DNA of 11,710 nt from Burkholderia sp. (GCF_018375725.1 NZ_JAHACR010000114.1:1-11710); one strand, 5' to 3'. Positions 1 through 8,249 are shown, counted from the stretch's first letter. The notes: generated by a model not told the origin, from the sequence alone. Numbers and translations: made by a program.

Positions 1-2
1 CC

Positions 3-983
<981 letters not shown>

Positions 984-1018
984 CGGCGCGCGGCAGGGCA
1001 TGCGGCATCCGGACATCC

Positions 1019-1032
1019 TGCGCGCCGGCGCA
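1019..1032 (+). other. Small hairpin between the activator and ferredoxin genes
   Basis: This is a 5-bp perfect stem (TGCGC/GCGCA) with a GCCG loop, 36 nt after the activator stop. It has no T-tract. It could weakly terminate the activator transcript or be a chance GC-rich palindrome. Confidence 0.2.
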
Positions 1033-1092
1033 CAGCGGGATTCGGGTATGCTTGGCGGCTCGCCGTAACCGACCCGACGCCGCACCTACGAC

Positions 1093-1392
1093 ATGACCGC
1101 CCCCGAACGCCCTCCTCTCGTGCGCATCGAGCCGATCGGCGTCAGCTTCGAGGCGCCCGACTCGCTGACGCTGCTCGAAGCCGCCGGGTTCGCGAACGTC
1201 TCGCTGCCGCGCTCGTGCCGCAACGGGACATGCAGGACCTGCCTGTGCAGGCTCGTCGCCGGCACGGTCCGCTATACGATCGAGTGGCCCGGCCTGAGCC
1301 GCGAGGAAAAGGCGGAGGGCTACACGCTGCCGTGCGTGGCCGTGCCGACGTCGGATGTCGTCATCGAGGTGCCGGACGCGACATTGCGCTGA
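1093..1392 (+). CDS. Plant-type 2Fe-2S ferredoxin
   Basis: This is a 99-residue soluble electron carrier. The cluster ligands are Cys42, Cys47, Cys50 and Cys81, giving the C-x4-C-x2-C-x30-C spacing of the plant-type (fer2) ferredoxin fold. An extra Cys52 directly follows the loop (CRNGTCRTCLC). The length matches a single fer2 domain with no reductase or oxygenase domain attached, so it must act with a partner encoded elsewhere. It lies 109 nt downstream of the activator gene on the same strand. I see no convincing Shine-Dalgarno sequence before the ATG and no clear promoter, so cotranscription with the activator is possible but not shown. The family call is firm; the redox partner is unknown. 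Confidence 0.9.
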   Translation: MTAPERPPLVRIEPIGVSFEAPDSLTLLEAAGFANVSLPRSCRNGTCRTCLCRLVAGTVRYTIEWPGLSREEKAEGYTLPCVAVPTSDVVIEVPDATLR

Positions 1393-1507
1393 TTCTCTTC
1401 CGTCCTTTCCGCCCGTCGCGGGATCGCCGGATACGATCGGGGCTCGATGCCGAAAGCATCCGCCCGGCACGTCATGTTATGGTTGGCCCACACTTTTGGA
1501 GAACGTG

Positions 1508-2002
1508 ATGACACAACAAAACGACCGCATCGAAAAGCAGGCCCTGTTGTCCGTACCGCTGGATCGCGTCTGGGAGGCAGTCAGCAATTCCGGTGAATTC
1601 GGCAGCTGGTTCGGCGTGACGTTCGATGGCCCGTTCGACACGGATGCGCGGCTGTTCGGCCGGATCACGCCGACGACCGTCGACGCCGACGTCGCGAAGG
1701 CGCAGGAACCCTATGCGGGATCGGTCTTCGAGATCATCGTCGACAGCGTCGAACCGAAGCGGCGCTTCGCATTCCGCTGGCATCCGGCCGCGATCAACCC
1801 GGAGGTCGACTACTCGGACGAGCCGATGACGCTGGTCGCGTTCACGCTCGAAGCGAAGCCGGACGGCACGCTGCTGACGTTGACCGAATCCGGTTTCGAT
1901 GAACTCCTGCCCGAGCGTCGCGCAAGCGCATACGAGATGAACGATCAGGGCTGGGACGCGCAGATGAAGGTGCTGCAGAAGTACCTGGCAACGCACGCGT
2001 AA
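1508..2002 (+). CDS. SRPBCC / AHSA1-like protein
   Basis: This is a 164-residue protein of the START/Bet v1-like helix-grip fold, which binds hydrophobic ligands or acts as an Hsp90 co-chaperone-like domain. Visible family features are the N-terminal strand and helix with VPLDRVWEAVSN (about 16-27), GEFGSWFG, the central FRWHP strand (about 95-99) and a C-terminal helix beginning near GWDAQMKVL. I chose the ATG at 1508 because GGAGA (1498-1502) lies 5 nt upstream; the open frame extends back to 1355 but overlaps the ferredoxin gene there. Some database homologues carry a VanB (vanillate demethylase reductase) name, as far as I recall, but there is no flavin or iron-sulfur domain here to justify that. 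The ligand is unknown. Confidence 0.88.
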   Translation: MTQQNDRIEKQALLSVPLDRVWEAVSNSGEFGSWFGVTFDGPFDTDARLFGRITPTTVDADVAKAQEPYAGSVFEIIVDSVEPKRRFAFRWHPAAINPEVDYSDEPMTLVAFTLEAKPDGTLLTLTESGFDELLPERRASAYEMNDQGWDAQMKVLQKYLATHA

Positions 2003-2022
2003 CAGCACGACCGGCGACGCTC

Positions 2023-2054
2023 CGCGAGCGGATGCGACGGCGCATCGGCTCGCG
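2023..2054 (+). terminator. Hairpin downstream of the SRPBCC gene
   Basis: The arms 2023-2036 and 2041-2054 pair over 14 positions with one mismatch, around a 4-nt ACGG loop. It begins 21 nt after the SRPBCC stop codon. There is no T-tract, so it would be a non-canonical terminator or a 3'-end stabiliser. Confidence 0.4.
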
Positions 2055-2070
2055 ACGGATCGTCCGGAAT

Positions 2071-2110
2071 GCGGCCTCGCGCGGCCGGACGCCCGGCTGC
2101 GCGAGGCCGC
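2071..2110 (+). terminator. Second, longer hairpin before the riboswitch promoter
   Basis: The arms 2071-2088 and 2093-2110 pair over 18 positions with one G-U wobble, around a 4-nt ACGC loop. It stands between the SRPBCC gene and the next promoter and would insulate the riboswitch transcript from read-through. It lacks a T-tract in either direction. Confidence 0.4.
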
Positions 2111-2145
2111 CCTGCACGAGCGGCCCGCGACATCCATCCCGCCGC

Positions 2146-2175
2146 TTCCCGATCGGCCAGGAACGTCGCTATAAT
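2146..2175 (+). promoter_or_regulatory. Sigma-70 promoter of the Mn exporter gene
   Basis: There is a perfect -10 hexamer TATAAT at 2170-2175. The best -35 I see is a poor TTCCCG at 2146-2151, with an 18-bp spacer. Predicted transcription starts near 2182, just before the riboswitch aptamer, which supports the assignment. Confidence 0.65.
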
Positions 2176-2184
2176 ACGGGCCAT

Positions 2185-2294
2185 TCCTCGGGGAGTAGCC
2201 GCCCCGGACGCAATGTCCGGGGGCACACGTCAACATACTTGCCGGCCAATCTGGCGGCATGGCGTGCGCAGCGCAAGCCTGGCAAGACCGATGA
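2185..2294 (+). ncRNA. yybP-ykoY manganese riboswitch aptamer
   Basis: This is a cis-acting Mn2+ sensor in the leader of the downstream membrane protein gene. The two conserved strands that form the Mn2+ site in this class are present: GGGGAGTAGCC at 2190-2200 and GGCAAGACC at 2281-2289. Between them is an 8-bp stem (2202-2209 with 2215-2222, GCAAT loop) and further G/C-rich stems. A P1 closing helix can be drawn from 2185-2191 to 2288-2294 with one mismatch. The gene it precedes belongs to the UPF0016/TMEM165 family, a known target of this riboswitch class. In known members Mn2+ turns expression on; that direction is expected here but not visible in the sequence. Confidence 0.9.
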
Positions 2295-2337
2295 CATTCG
2301 TTCCCATCCAGCCGGGTCGCGGGAATGCGTGTCATCG
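2289..2337 (+). promoter_or_regulatory. Candidate expression-platform hairpin of the Mn riboswitch
   Basis: CGATGACA (2289-2296) pairs perfectly with TGTCATCG (2330-2337), and TTCCC (2301-2305) with GGGAA (2321-2325). The 5' arm reuses six bases of the aptamer P1 helix, so the two structures exclude each other. No T-tract follows, which favours control of translation or of Rho access over intrinsic termination. This is inferred from base pairing only. Confidence 0.5.
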
Positions 2338-2368
2338 CGTATTGACCGTGCGGCCCGGCGAACATTGA
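2291..2368 (+). CDS. Possible 25-codon upstream ORF in the riboswitch leader
   Basis: An ATG inside the 3' strand of the riboswitch opens a 25-codon frame (MTFVPIQPGR at its N-terminus) ending in TGA at 2366-2368, 6 nt before the ATG of the exporter gene. The start codon is paired both in P1 and in the alternative hairpin. GGCAAG (2281-2286) is the only ribosome-binding-like sequence upstream and is itself part of the aptamer. The exporter gene has no clear Shine-Dalgarno sequence, so termination-reinitiation coupling is plausible. It may equally be a chance frame in GC-rich DNA. Confidence 0.3.
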   Translation: MTFVPIQPGRGNACHRVLTVRPGEH

Positions 2369-2374
2369 TCTCGA

Positions 2375-2965
2375 ATGCAATCCTTCCTTGTTTCGACCAG
2401 CATCGTCGCGCTCGCAGAAATCGGCGACAAGACGCAGTTGCTCTCGCTCGTTCTCGCCGCCCGCTTTCGCAAGCCGATCCCGATCGTGCTTGGCGTATTC
2501 GCCGCGACACTGATCAATCACGCGTTCTCGGGCGCGCTCGGTGCGTGGCTCGCCAGCGTCATCAGTCCAGGCATCATGAACTGGGCGGTGGTCGCGTCGT
2601 TCGCGCTGATGGCGGTATGGATACTCATCCCGGACAAGCTCGACGAAGCAGACGCCGTCGCGACCAAGCATTCGATGGGTATCTTCGGCACGACGGCGCT
2701 GACGTTCTTTCTTGCCGAGATGGGCGACAAGACGCAGATCGTGACCGTCGCGCTGGCTGCCCGCTTCCATGAATTCTTCGGCGTCGTGGCGGGCACCACG
2801 CTCGGCATGATGCTCGCCAACGTCCCGGTCATCTATCTCGGCCACCGGTTCGCCGACCGGCTGCCGACGAAGGCCGTGCATATTCTCGCGGCGGTGATCT
2901 TCGTCGTGCTGGGCGGGTTTGCGTTGCGAACCGCGCTCTACCCGACGCAGCACGCGCTGTTCTGA
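2375..2965 (+). CDS. TMEM165/GDT1 (UPF0016) family membrane protein, probable Mn2+ exporter
   Basis: This 196-residue inner-membrane protein probably exports Mn2+, like MneA of Vibrio cholerae. It is an internal duplication with two copies of the family signature E-x-G-D-K-T: EIGDKT at 15-20 and EMGDKT at 115-120, each followed by Q and a helix ending LAARF. These acidic motifs form the cation path in the family. About six hydrophobic helices are visible (near 2-14, 35-61, 68-86, 103-114, 133-156 and 168-185), as expected for the 3+3 topology. The ATG at 2375 is the first start after an in-frame TGA at 2366. No good ribosome-binding site precedes it. Control by the Mn2+ riboswitch upstream independently supports the substrate. 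Ca2+ or H+ exchange is the alternative in eukaryotic relatives. Confidence 0.93.
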   Translation: MQSFLVSTSIVALAEIGDKTQLLSLVLAARFRKPIPIVLGVFAATLINHAFSGALGAWLASVISPGIMNWAVVASFALMAVWILIPDKLDEADAVATKHSMGIFGTTALTFFLAEMGDKTQIVTVALAARFHEFFGVVAGTTLGMMLANVPVIYLGHRFADRLPTKAVHILAAVIFVVLGGFALRTALYPTQHALF

Positions 2966-2978
2966 ACCTGACGCGCAT

Positions 2979-3019
2979 GCCGTGCGCCGCCCGCTCGAGC
3001 CGAGCCGGCGGCGCGCGGC
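2979..3019. terminator. Bidirectional hairpin between convergent genes
   Basis: A 13-position stem (2979-2991 with 3007-3019, one T-G pair) continues, after one C-C mismatch, into a 5-bp stem (2993-2997 with 3001-3005) with an AGC loop. It fills the 55-nt gap between the exporter stop and the convergent livF stop, so it is well placed to end both transcripts. It has no T-tract on either strand. Confidence 0.5.
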
Positions 3020-3020
3020 T

Positions 3021-3722
3021 TCATCCGCCCAGATAAGCCTGCTTGATCCGGTCGTTGGCCAGCAGGTTCGCGCCGGTATCCGCCAGCACCACGCGCCCGG
3101 TCTCCAGCACGTATCCGCGATCGGCAACCTGCAGTGCCTTGTTCGCGTTCTGCTCGACGAGGAACACCGTCACGCCCTCGTCGCGGATCGTGCGAATGAT
3201 GTCGAAGATCTGCGCAATGACGAGCGGCGCGAGACCGAGCGTCGGCTCGTCCAGCAGCAGCATGCGCGGCCGGCTCATCAGCGCGCGGCCGATCGCGAGC
3301 ATCTGCTGTTCGCCGCCCGACATCGTCCCGGCGCGCTGCGCCGAGCGCTCCTTCAGACGCGGAAACAGCCGGTAGACATGCTCGACGCCCGCCTCGATCT
3401 CGTCGCGATTCGCGAAGAAGCCGCCCATCTTCAGGTTCTCGAGCACCGTGAGGCTCGGGAACACGCGCCGCCCTTCCGGCGAGATCGCCATTCCCTGCCG
3501 CATGATCTGGTGCGTCGACATCCCGGTGATGTCCTTGCCTTCGAACGTCACGCGGCCCGACGACGCGCGCGGCGTGCCGCACACCGTCATCATCAGGGTC
3601 GTCTTGCCCGCGCCGTTGCTGCCGATCAGCGTGACGATCTCGCCCTTGTTCACTTCGATCGACACGCCCGACAGCGCCTCGACCGCGCCGTAATGCGTAT
3701 GAACCTGTTCCAGCTTCAGCAT
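3021..3722 (-). CDS. livF: Branched-chain amino acid ABC transporter, ATP-binding protein LivF
   Basis: This is one of the two cytoplasmic ATPases that drive leucine/isoleucine/valine import. It has 233 residues: Walker A GSNGAGKT at 34-41, ABC signature MSGGEQQ at 134-140 and Walker B MLLLDEP at 154-160. SPEGRRVFPSLTVLENL (81-97) is the typical LivF segment between them. I place the start at the ATG at 3722, overlapping the livG stop as TGATG, with a GGGGGAA ribosome-binding site ending 5 nt upstream. A GTG one codon earlier (3725) is possible. It is the last gene of the operon and ends against the hairpin at 2979-3019. The signature has Met where Leu is usual, which is common in LivF. Confidence 0.97.
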   Translation of the reverse strand: MLKLEQVHTHYGAVEALSGVSIEVNKGEIVTLIGSNGAGKTTLMMTVCGTPRASSGRVTFEGKDITGMSTHQIMRQGMAISPEGRRVFPSLTVLENLKMGGFFANRDEIEAGVEHVYRLFPRLKERSAQRAGTMSGGEQQMLAIGRALMSRPRMLLLDEPTLGLAPLVIAQIFDIIRTIRDEGVTVFLVEQNANKALQVADRGYVLETGRVVLADTGANLLANDRIKQAYLGG

Positions 3723-4495
3723 CACTCTTCCCCCAGATACGCCTTGATCACGCGCGGATCGTTACGGACCGCTTCCGGCGTGCCGATCACGATCGGCCGG
3801 CCATGCTCCATCACGAGAATGCGGTCCGACACGCCCATCACGAGGCTCATGTCGTGCTCGATCAACAGCACCGAAACGCCGAATTCGCGGCGCAGCGCAT
3901 CGATCAATTGCTGAAGCTCGATCTTTTCCTGAGGATTGAGGCCCGCAGCCGGTTCGTCGAGCATCAGCAGGCGCGGCCCGGTGATCATGCAGCGCGCGAT
4001 CTCGAGGCGACGCTGGTGGCCGTACGACAGCGTGCCCGCCGGACGGTTGGCCACCGACGTCAGGTTCATCCGTTCGAGCCACATCGCCGCGCGTTCAAGC
4101 GCCGCCTTCTCGGCGTGCCGATACGCGGACGTCGCGAACAGGCCGTGCAGCAGGCCCGACTTCACCTGCCGGTGCTGTGCGACGAGCAGGTTCTCGACGA
4201 CCGTCAGCGACTTGAACAGGCGGATGTTCTGGAACGTACGCACCAGGCCCTTGCGCGCGATCTGGTGACTGGCGAGCCCGGCGATCGGATGACCGTCGAG
4301 CACGACATCGCCCGCCGTCGGCCGATAAAACCCGCCGACGCAGTTGAACACGGTGGTCTTGCCCGCGCCGTTCGGCCCGATGATCGCGAACACCTCGTCG
4401 CGGCGCACCTCGAAATCGATGCCATCGACGGCAAGCAGCCCGCCGAAGCGCATCTGCAGCCCGGCCACCTTCAACATCTCTGCATTCGCGCTCAT
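3722..4495 (-). CDS. livG: Branched-chain amino acid ABC transporter, ATP-binding protein LivG
   Basis: This is the second ATPase of the LIV transporter, 257 residues. It has Walker A GPNGAGKT at 40-47, the LivG-type signature LSYGHQRRLEIAR at 156-168 (YGHQ replaces the GGQQ of most ABC proteins), Walker B LLMLDEP at 176-182 and the switch histidine His214 in IEHDMSLVM. VRTFQNIRLF (85-94) is the Q-loop region. The start at 4495 overlaps the livM stop in an ATGA, the usual sign of translational coupling. The same frame stays open upstream to 4876, but that part lies within livM and is a shadow. It should pair with LivF beneath the LivH-LivM permease. Confidence 0.97.
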   Translation of the reverse strand: MSANAEMLKVAGLQMRFGGLLAVDGIDFEVRRDEVFAIIGPNGAGKTTVFNCVGGFYRPTAGDVVLDGHPIAGLASHQIARKGLVRTFQNIRLFKSLTVVENLLVAQHRQVKSGLLHGLFATSAYRHAEKAALERAAMWLERMNLTSVANRPAGTLSYGHQRRLEIARCMITGPRLLMLDEPAAGLNPQEKIELQQLIDALRREFGVSVLLIEHDMSLVMGVSDRILVMEHGRPIVIGTPEAVRNDPRVIKAYLGEE

Positions 4496-5763
4496 TGCGG
4501 CAACTCCACGTGAGGACGGCTCGCAGGCAGCAGCCCCTGCGGACGCCACATCATCATCAACACCATCACCAGGCCGAAAATCAGCATCCGGTACTCTGCA
4601 AAGCCGCGCGCGACTTCGGGCAGGATCGTCAGCAGGATCGCGGCGAGGATCACGCCGAGCTGCGATCCCATGCCGCCGAGCACGACGATCGCGAGGATCA
4701 GCGCCGACTCGATGAACGTGAACGACTCCGGATTGACGAGGCCCTGACGCGCCGCAAAGAACGCGCCGCCGATGCCCGCGAACGCCGCGCCGAGCGTGAA
4801 CGCCGACAGCTTGATGCGGGTCGGGTTCAGGCCGAGCGAGCGGCAGGCGATCTCGTCGTCGCGCAGCGCTTCCCATGCGCGGCCCATCGGCATGCGGATC
4901 AGACGGCTCGTCACGAACAGCGTGAAACCGACGAGCAGCAGCGCAAGCAGGTACAGGAAGATCACCATGTGCTCGCCGCTGTATTCGAGGCCGATCAGGT
5001 CGTGGAACGTCTTCGCGCCCTCGACGCTCGCGGAACGCGCCATCTCCAGGCCGAACACGGTCGGCTTCGGAATGCCGGAAATGCCGTCCGGGCCGCCGGT
5101 CAGGCTCGTCAGGTTATTGGCGAGCAGGCGGATGATCTCGCCGAAGCCGAGCGTGACGATCGCGAGATAGTCGCCGCGCAGACGCAGCACCGGGAAGCCG
5201 AGCAGGAAGCCGAACGTGGCCGACGCGATCGCGGCGAGCGGCAGGCATTCCCAGAACGTCAGCCCGAAATACTGGTTCAGCATGGCGTAGGTATAGCCGC
5301 CGACCGCGTAGAACCCGACGTAGCCAAGATCGAGCAGGCCCGCGAAGCCGACGACGATGTTCAGCCCGAGGCCGAGGATCACGTAGATCAGCGCGAGCGT
5401 CGCGATGTCGACCGCGCCGCGCGACCCGAAGAACGGCCACACGAGGCCGGCCGCGAGCAGGCCCCACAGGATCGCGCGCTGCTGCTTCGCGCCCATCGCG
5501 GGCATGGCCGGCAGCGGCATGGCGGCTTTCGCGCGCACGAGCCACGGCTTGAAGAGCTGGAACAGGAACACGGCCGCGACTGCGGCCCACACCGGACGCC
5601 AGTGCGGCTCCAGCACCACCTGATAGCCGTCGAGCTTCAATTGCAGGCCGAGCACCGGGATCGTGAGAACCGCGGTCAGGAGCGCCGCGGTCAACGCGTT
5701 TTTCAGTGTCGCGCCGACCGATGCGTCGGCAGCCGGCTGGCGGACGGATATGACTTGACTCAT
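4492..5763 (-). CDS. livM: Branched-chain amino acid ABC transporter, permease LivM
   Basis: This 423-residue inner-membrane permease is close to the length of E. coli LivM. It has an extra N-terminal portion (about 1-115) with three hydrophobic stretches (22-40, 57-72 and 98-112) before the conserved core, which starts at LALIYVILGLGLNIVVGFAG (123-142). LRGDYLAIVTLGFGEIIRL (195-213) and the coupling loop GRAWEALRDDEIACRSLG (294-311) are typical LivM segments; the loop contacts the ATPases. The start at 5763 is chosen because AGGGAG (5775-5770 on the minus strand) lies 6 nt upstream, overlapping the livH stop; the frame remains open further back only inside livH. It forms a heterodimer with LivH. 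Confidence 0.96.
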   Translation of the reverse strand: MSQVISVRQPAADASVGATLKNALTAALLTAVLTIPVLGLQLKLDGYQVVLEPHWRPVWAAVAAVFLFQLFKPWLVRAKAAMPLPAMPAMGAKQQRAILWGLLAAGLVWPFFGSRGAVDIATLALIYVILGLGLNIVVGFAGLLDLGYVGFYAVGGYTYAMLNQYFGLTFWECLPLAAIASATFGFLLGFPVLRLRGDYLAIVTLGFGEIIRLLANNLTSLTGGPDGISGIPKPTVFGLEMARSASVEGAKTFHDLIGLEYSGEHMVIFLYLLALLLVGFTLFVTSRLIRMPMGRAWEALRDDEIACRSLGLNPTRIKLSAFTLGAAFAGIGGAFFAARQGLVNPESFTFIESALILAIVVLGGMGSQLGVILAAILLTILPEVARGFAEYRMLIFGLVMVLMMMWRPQGLLPASRPHVELPQ

Positions 5764-5774
5764 CTGCGTCTCCC

Positions 5775-6701
<927 letters not shown>

Positions 6702-6731
6702 GTGCGGGAAGCCCCGTTTGCGCCACGCCGT

Positions 6732-6762
6732 GCGCGGCCGCCGGATCACCGGTCGGCCGCGC
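6732..6762 (-). other. Hairpin C in the livJ-livH gap
   Basis: GCGCGGCCG (6732-6740) pairs perfectly with CGGCCGCGC (6754-6762). An inner CCGG/CCGG stem with a one-base bulge closes an ATCA loop. This is the hairpin nearest livH, about 30 nt before its start on the transcript. It has no T-tract, so it may act as a partial terminator, processing site or shield for livJ mRNA. Confidence 0.4.
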
Positions 6763-6792
6763 GCCGTGCACGCTGTCGTCTCGATGCGCCCG

Positions 6793-6810
6793 CGGCCGCA
6801 TGAGCGGCCG
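6793..6810 (-). other. Hairpin B in the livJ-livH gap
   Basis: CGGCCGC (6793-6799) pairs with GCGGCCG (6804-6810) around a 4-nt loop, a perfect 7-bp stem. It is the middle of three hairpins after livJ. Confidence 0.35.
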
Positions 6811-6821
6811 ATACGCCACCG

Positions 6822-6844
6822 CCCCGCCCGGGCTGCGAGCGGGG
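6822..6844 (-). other. Hairpin A just downstream of livJ
   Basis: CCCCGC (6822-6827) pairs with GCGGGG (6839-6844) around an 11-nt loop, starting 29 nt past the livJ stop codon. It is the first of three hairpins that could lower transcription into livH or protect the livJ message. Confidence 0.3.
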
Positions 6845-6873
6845 TGGAACAGTGGTACGGGCGGGTACGCCGT

Positions 6874-7992
6874 TTAGTTGGCTGCGGTCTTCGTGGCGTC
6901 CTTGTGCCACGTGTAGACGACGAACTTGAACGCCTTCAGGTCGCCCTGCGGGTCATACGCGACCTTGCCGATCGGCGTGTCGAACGTATGCTGGTGCATG
7001 TAGGCGGCGACCTTCGTCGGATCGGTCGTCTTCGCGCCGGCGATCGCGTCGGCGATGATCTTCACCGCGGCGTACGCCGGCATCTGGAACGGGCCGTTCG
7101 CGTCGCGCTTCTTGTCGGCGAAGGCCTTCACGAGCGCCGCGTTGGCCGGATCGGCCGAGAAGTCGGCGGGCAGCGTGACGAGCATGCCGTCCGACGCCGG
7201 GCCGGCGATCGCCGTCACGTCCTTGTTGCCGACGCCCTCGGGCCCCATGAACACGGCCTTCACGCCCTGCTCGCGCGCCTGGCGCAGCAGCAGGCCCATT
7301 TCCGGGTGATAGCCGCCGAAGTAGACGAAGTCGACGCCTTGCGACTTCAGCTTCGTGATGATCGCCGAATAGTCGGAATCGCCGGCGTTGATGCCCTCGA
7401 ACAGCACGACCGGAATCTTCGCGGCTTCGAGATCCTTTTTCACCGACGACGCGATGCCTTGCCCGTACGACTGCTTGTCGTGCAGCACCGCGACCTTCTT
7501 CGGCTTGACGTGATTGATGATGTACCGTGCCGCTGCCGGGCCTTGCTGGTCGTCGCGGCCGATCGTGCGGAAGATGAACTTGCGCTTCTTGTTCTCCGTG
7601 AGCTGCGGCGCGGTCGCCGACGGCGTGACCATCACGATGCCCTCGTTCTCGTAGATGTCCGAGGCGGGAATCGTCGAGCCCGAGCACACGTGGCCAATCA
7701 CGTACTTGATCTTCTGGCTGACGATCTTGTTCGCAACGGCGACCGCCTGCTTCGGCTCGCACGCGTCGTCCATCATCACGGCCTCGAACTTGTTGCCGCC
7801 CGCGCCGCCTGCCGCATTGATCTGCTCGATCGCGGTCAGCGCGCCGGCCTTGACCATGTCGCCATACTGGGCGACCGAGCCGCTCATCGGACCGGCGATG
7901 GCGATCTTCACGGTTTCCGCTTGCGCGGCGGCGGCGCCGACGGCAAACAGCACGGCGGCGAGAGACATGGACGTAAGACGGGACAGCGTCAT
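6874..7992 (-). CDS. livJ: Branched-chain amino acid ABC transporter, periplasmic binding protein LivJ/LivK
   Basis: This 372-residue precursor of the periplasmic Leu/Ile/Val-binding protein is a type I periplasmic-binding fold. A signal peptide covers 1-25 (hydrophobic core SLAAVLFAVGAAAA, cleavage after AQA), giving a mature start ETVKIAIAGPMSG. Cys78 and Cys103 fall at mature positions 53 and 78, the conserved disulfide positions in E. coli LivJ as I recall. Ser104 and Thr127 fall at mature 79 and 102, matching the ligand-contact Ser and Thr, so amino acid binding looks intact. The start at 7992 has AGGAG (8003-7999 on the minus strand) 6 nt upstream. It is the first and probably most highly expressed gene of the operon. 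LivJ and LivK cannot be distinguished from sequence alone. Confidence 0.95.
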   Translation of the reverse strand: MTLSRLTSMSLAAVLFAVGAAAAQAETVKIAIAGPMSGSVAQYGDMVKAGALTAIEQINAAGGAGGNKFEAVMMDDACEPKQAVAVANKIVSQKIKYVIGHVCSGSTIPASDIYENEGIVMVTPSATAPQLTENKKRKFIFRTIGRDDQQGPAAARYIINHVKPKKVAVLHDKQSYGQGIASSVKKDLEAAKIPVVLFEGINAGDSDYSAIITKLKSQGVDFVYFGGYHPEMGLLLRQAREQGVKAVFMGPEGVGNKDVTAIAGPASDGMLVTLPADFSADPANAALVKAFADKKRDANGPFQMPAYAAVKIIADAIAGAKTTDPTKVAAYMHQHTFDTPIGKVAYDPQGDLKAFKFVVYTWHKDATKTAAN

Positions 7993-8151
7993 CTGGAGCT
8001 CCTCGATGTTGTTAGTCATACGGGCAAAGGCGGCATGACTTGCGCAATCGAACAGCACCGGGGGCGAGGACATGGGACACGCCCGAGACGCGAAGACGGA
8101 CCTGCGGCGTGATAAGACTTGTGCGGGGCCCGGCTCTTTCAGTCCCCGAGG

Positions 8152-8164
8152 GAACCTTTGGTTC
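8152..8164 (-). other. Leader hairpin 3 upstream of livJ
   Basis: GAACC (8152-8156) pairs with GGTTC (8160-8164) around a 3-nt loop. Flanking CCGA and TCGG bases could extend it with a bulge. It lies in the inferred livJ leader. Its function is unknown. Confidence 0.25.
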
Positions 8165-8194
8165 GGAAAGACAACGTGATGCGTCTTGCATTGC

Positions 8195-8220
8195 GCAAGC
8201 GTTTCGCCTGCCCCGCTTGC
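8195..8220 (-). other. Leader hairpin 2 upstream of livJ
   Basis: GCAAGCG (8195-8201) pairs perfectly with CGCTTGC (8214-8220) around a 12-nt loop. It lies in the inferred livJ leader. Its function is unknown. Confidence 0.35.
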
Positions 8221-8230
8221 CGAACCGCTC

Positions 8231-8249
8231 GTCGGAGGGATGGTCCGAC
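8231..8249 (-). other. Leader hairpin 1 upstream of livJ
   Basis: GTCGGA (8231-8236) pairs perfectly with TCCGAC (8244-8249) around a 7-nt loop. It would lie at the very 5' end of the liv transcript if transcription starts near 8265. Confidence 0.35.

Noticed and set aside
1040..1065. Possible promoter (TATGCT) before the ferredoxin gene
   Set aside because: No -35 element lies at a suitable distance and the sequence context is GC-rich throughout.
1446..1460. GATGC/GCATC hairpin after the ferredoxin gene as a terminator
   Set aside because: The stem is only 5 bp with no T-tract; it is too weak to call.
2032..2772. Plus-strand frame of 246 codons covering the riboswitch and part of the exporter gene
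   Set aside because: It overlaps the aptamer and the exporter in another frame, and the protein is low-complexity Arg-rich with no family resemblance.
1472..3127. Long minus-strand open frame of 551 codons opposite the SRPBCC and exporter genes
   Set aside because: It runs antisense through two well-supported genes and the riboswitch, is Arg-rich without any family motif, and is a typical shadow of GC-rich codon bias.
8193..8215. Sigma-54-like GG-N10-GC element in the liv leader (minus strand)
   Set aside because: Only the GG, the following C and TTGC match; the rest of the -24 box is poor and such matches are frequent in GC-rich DNA.
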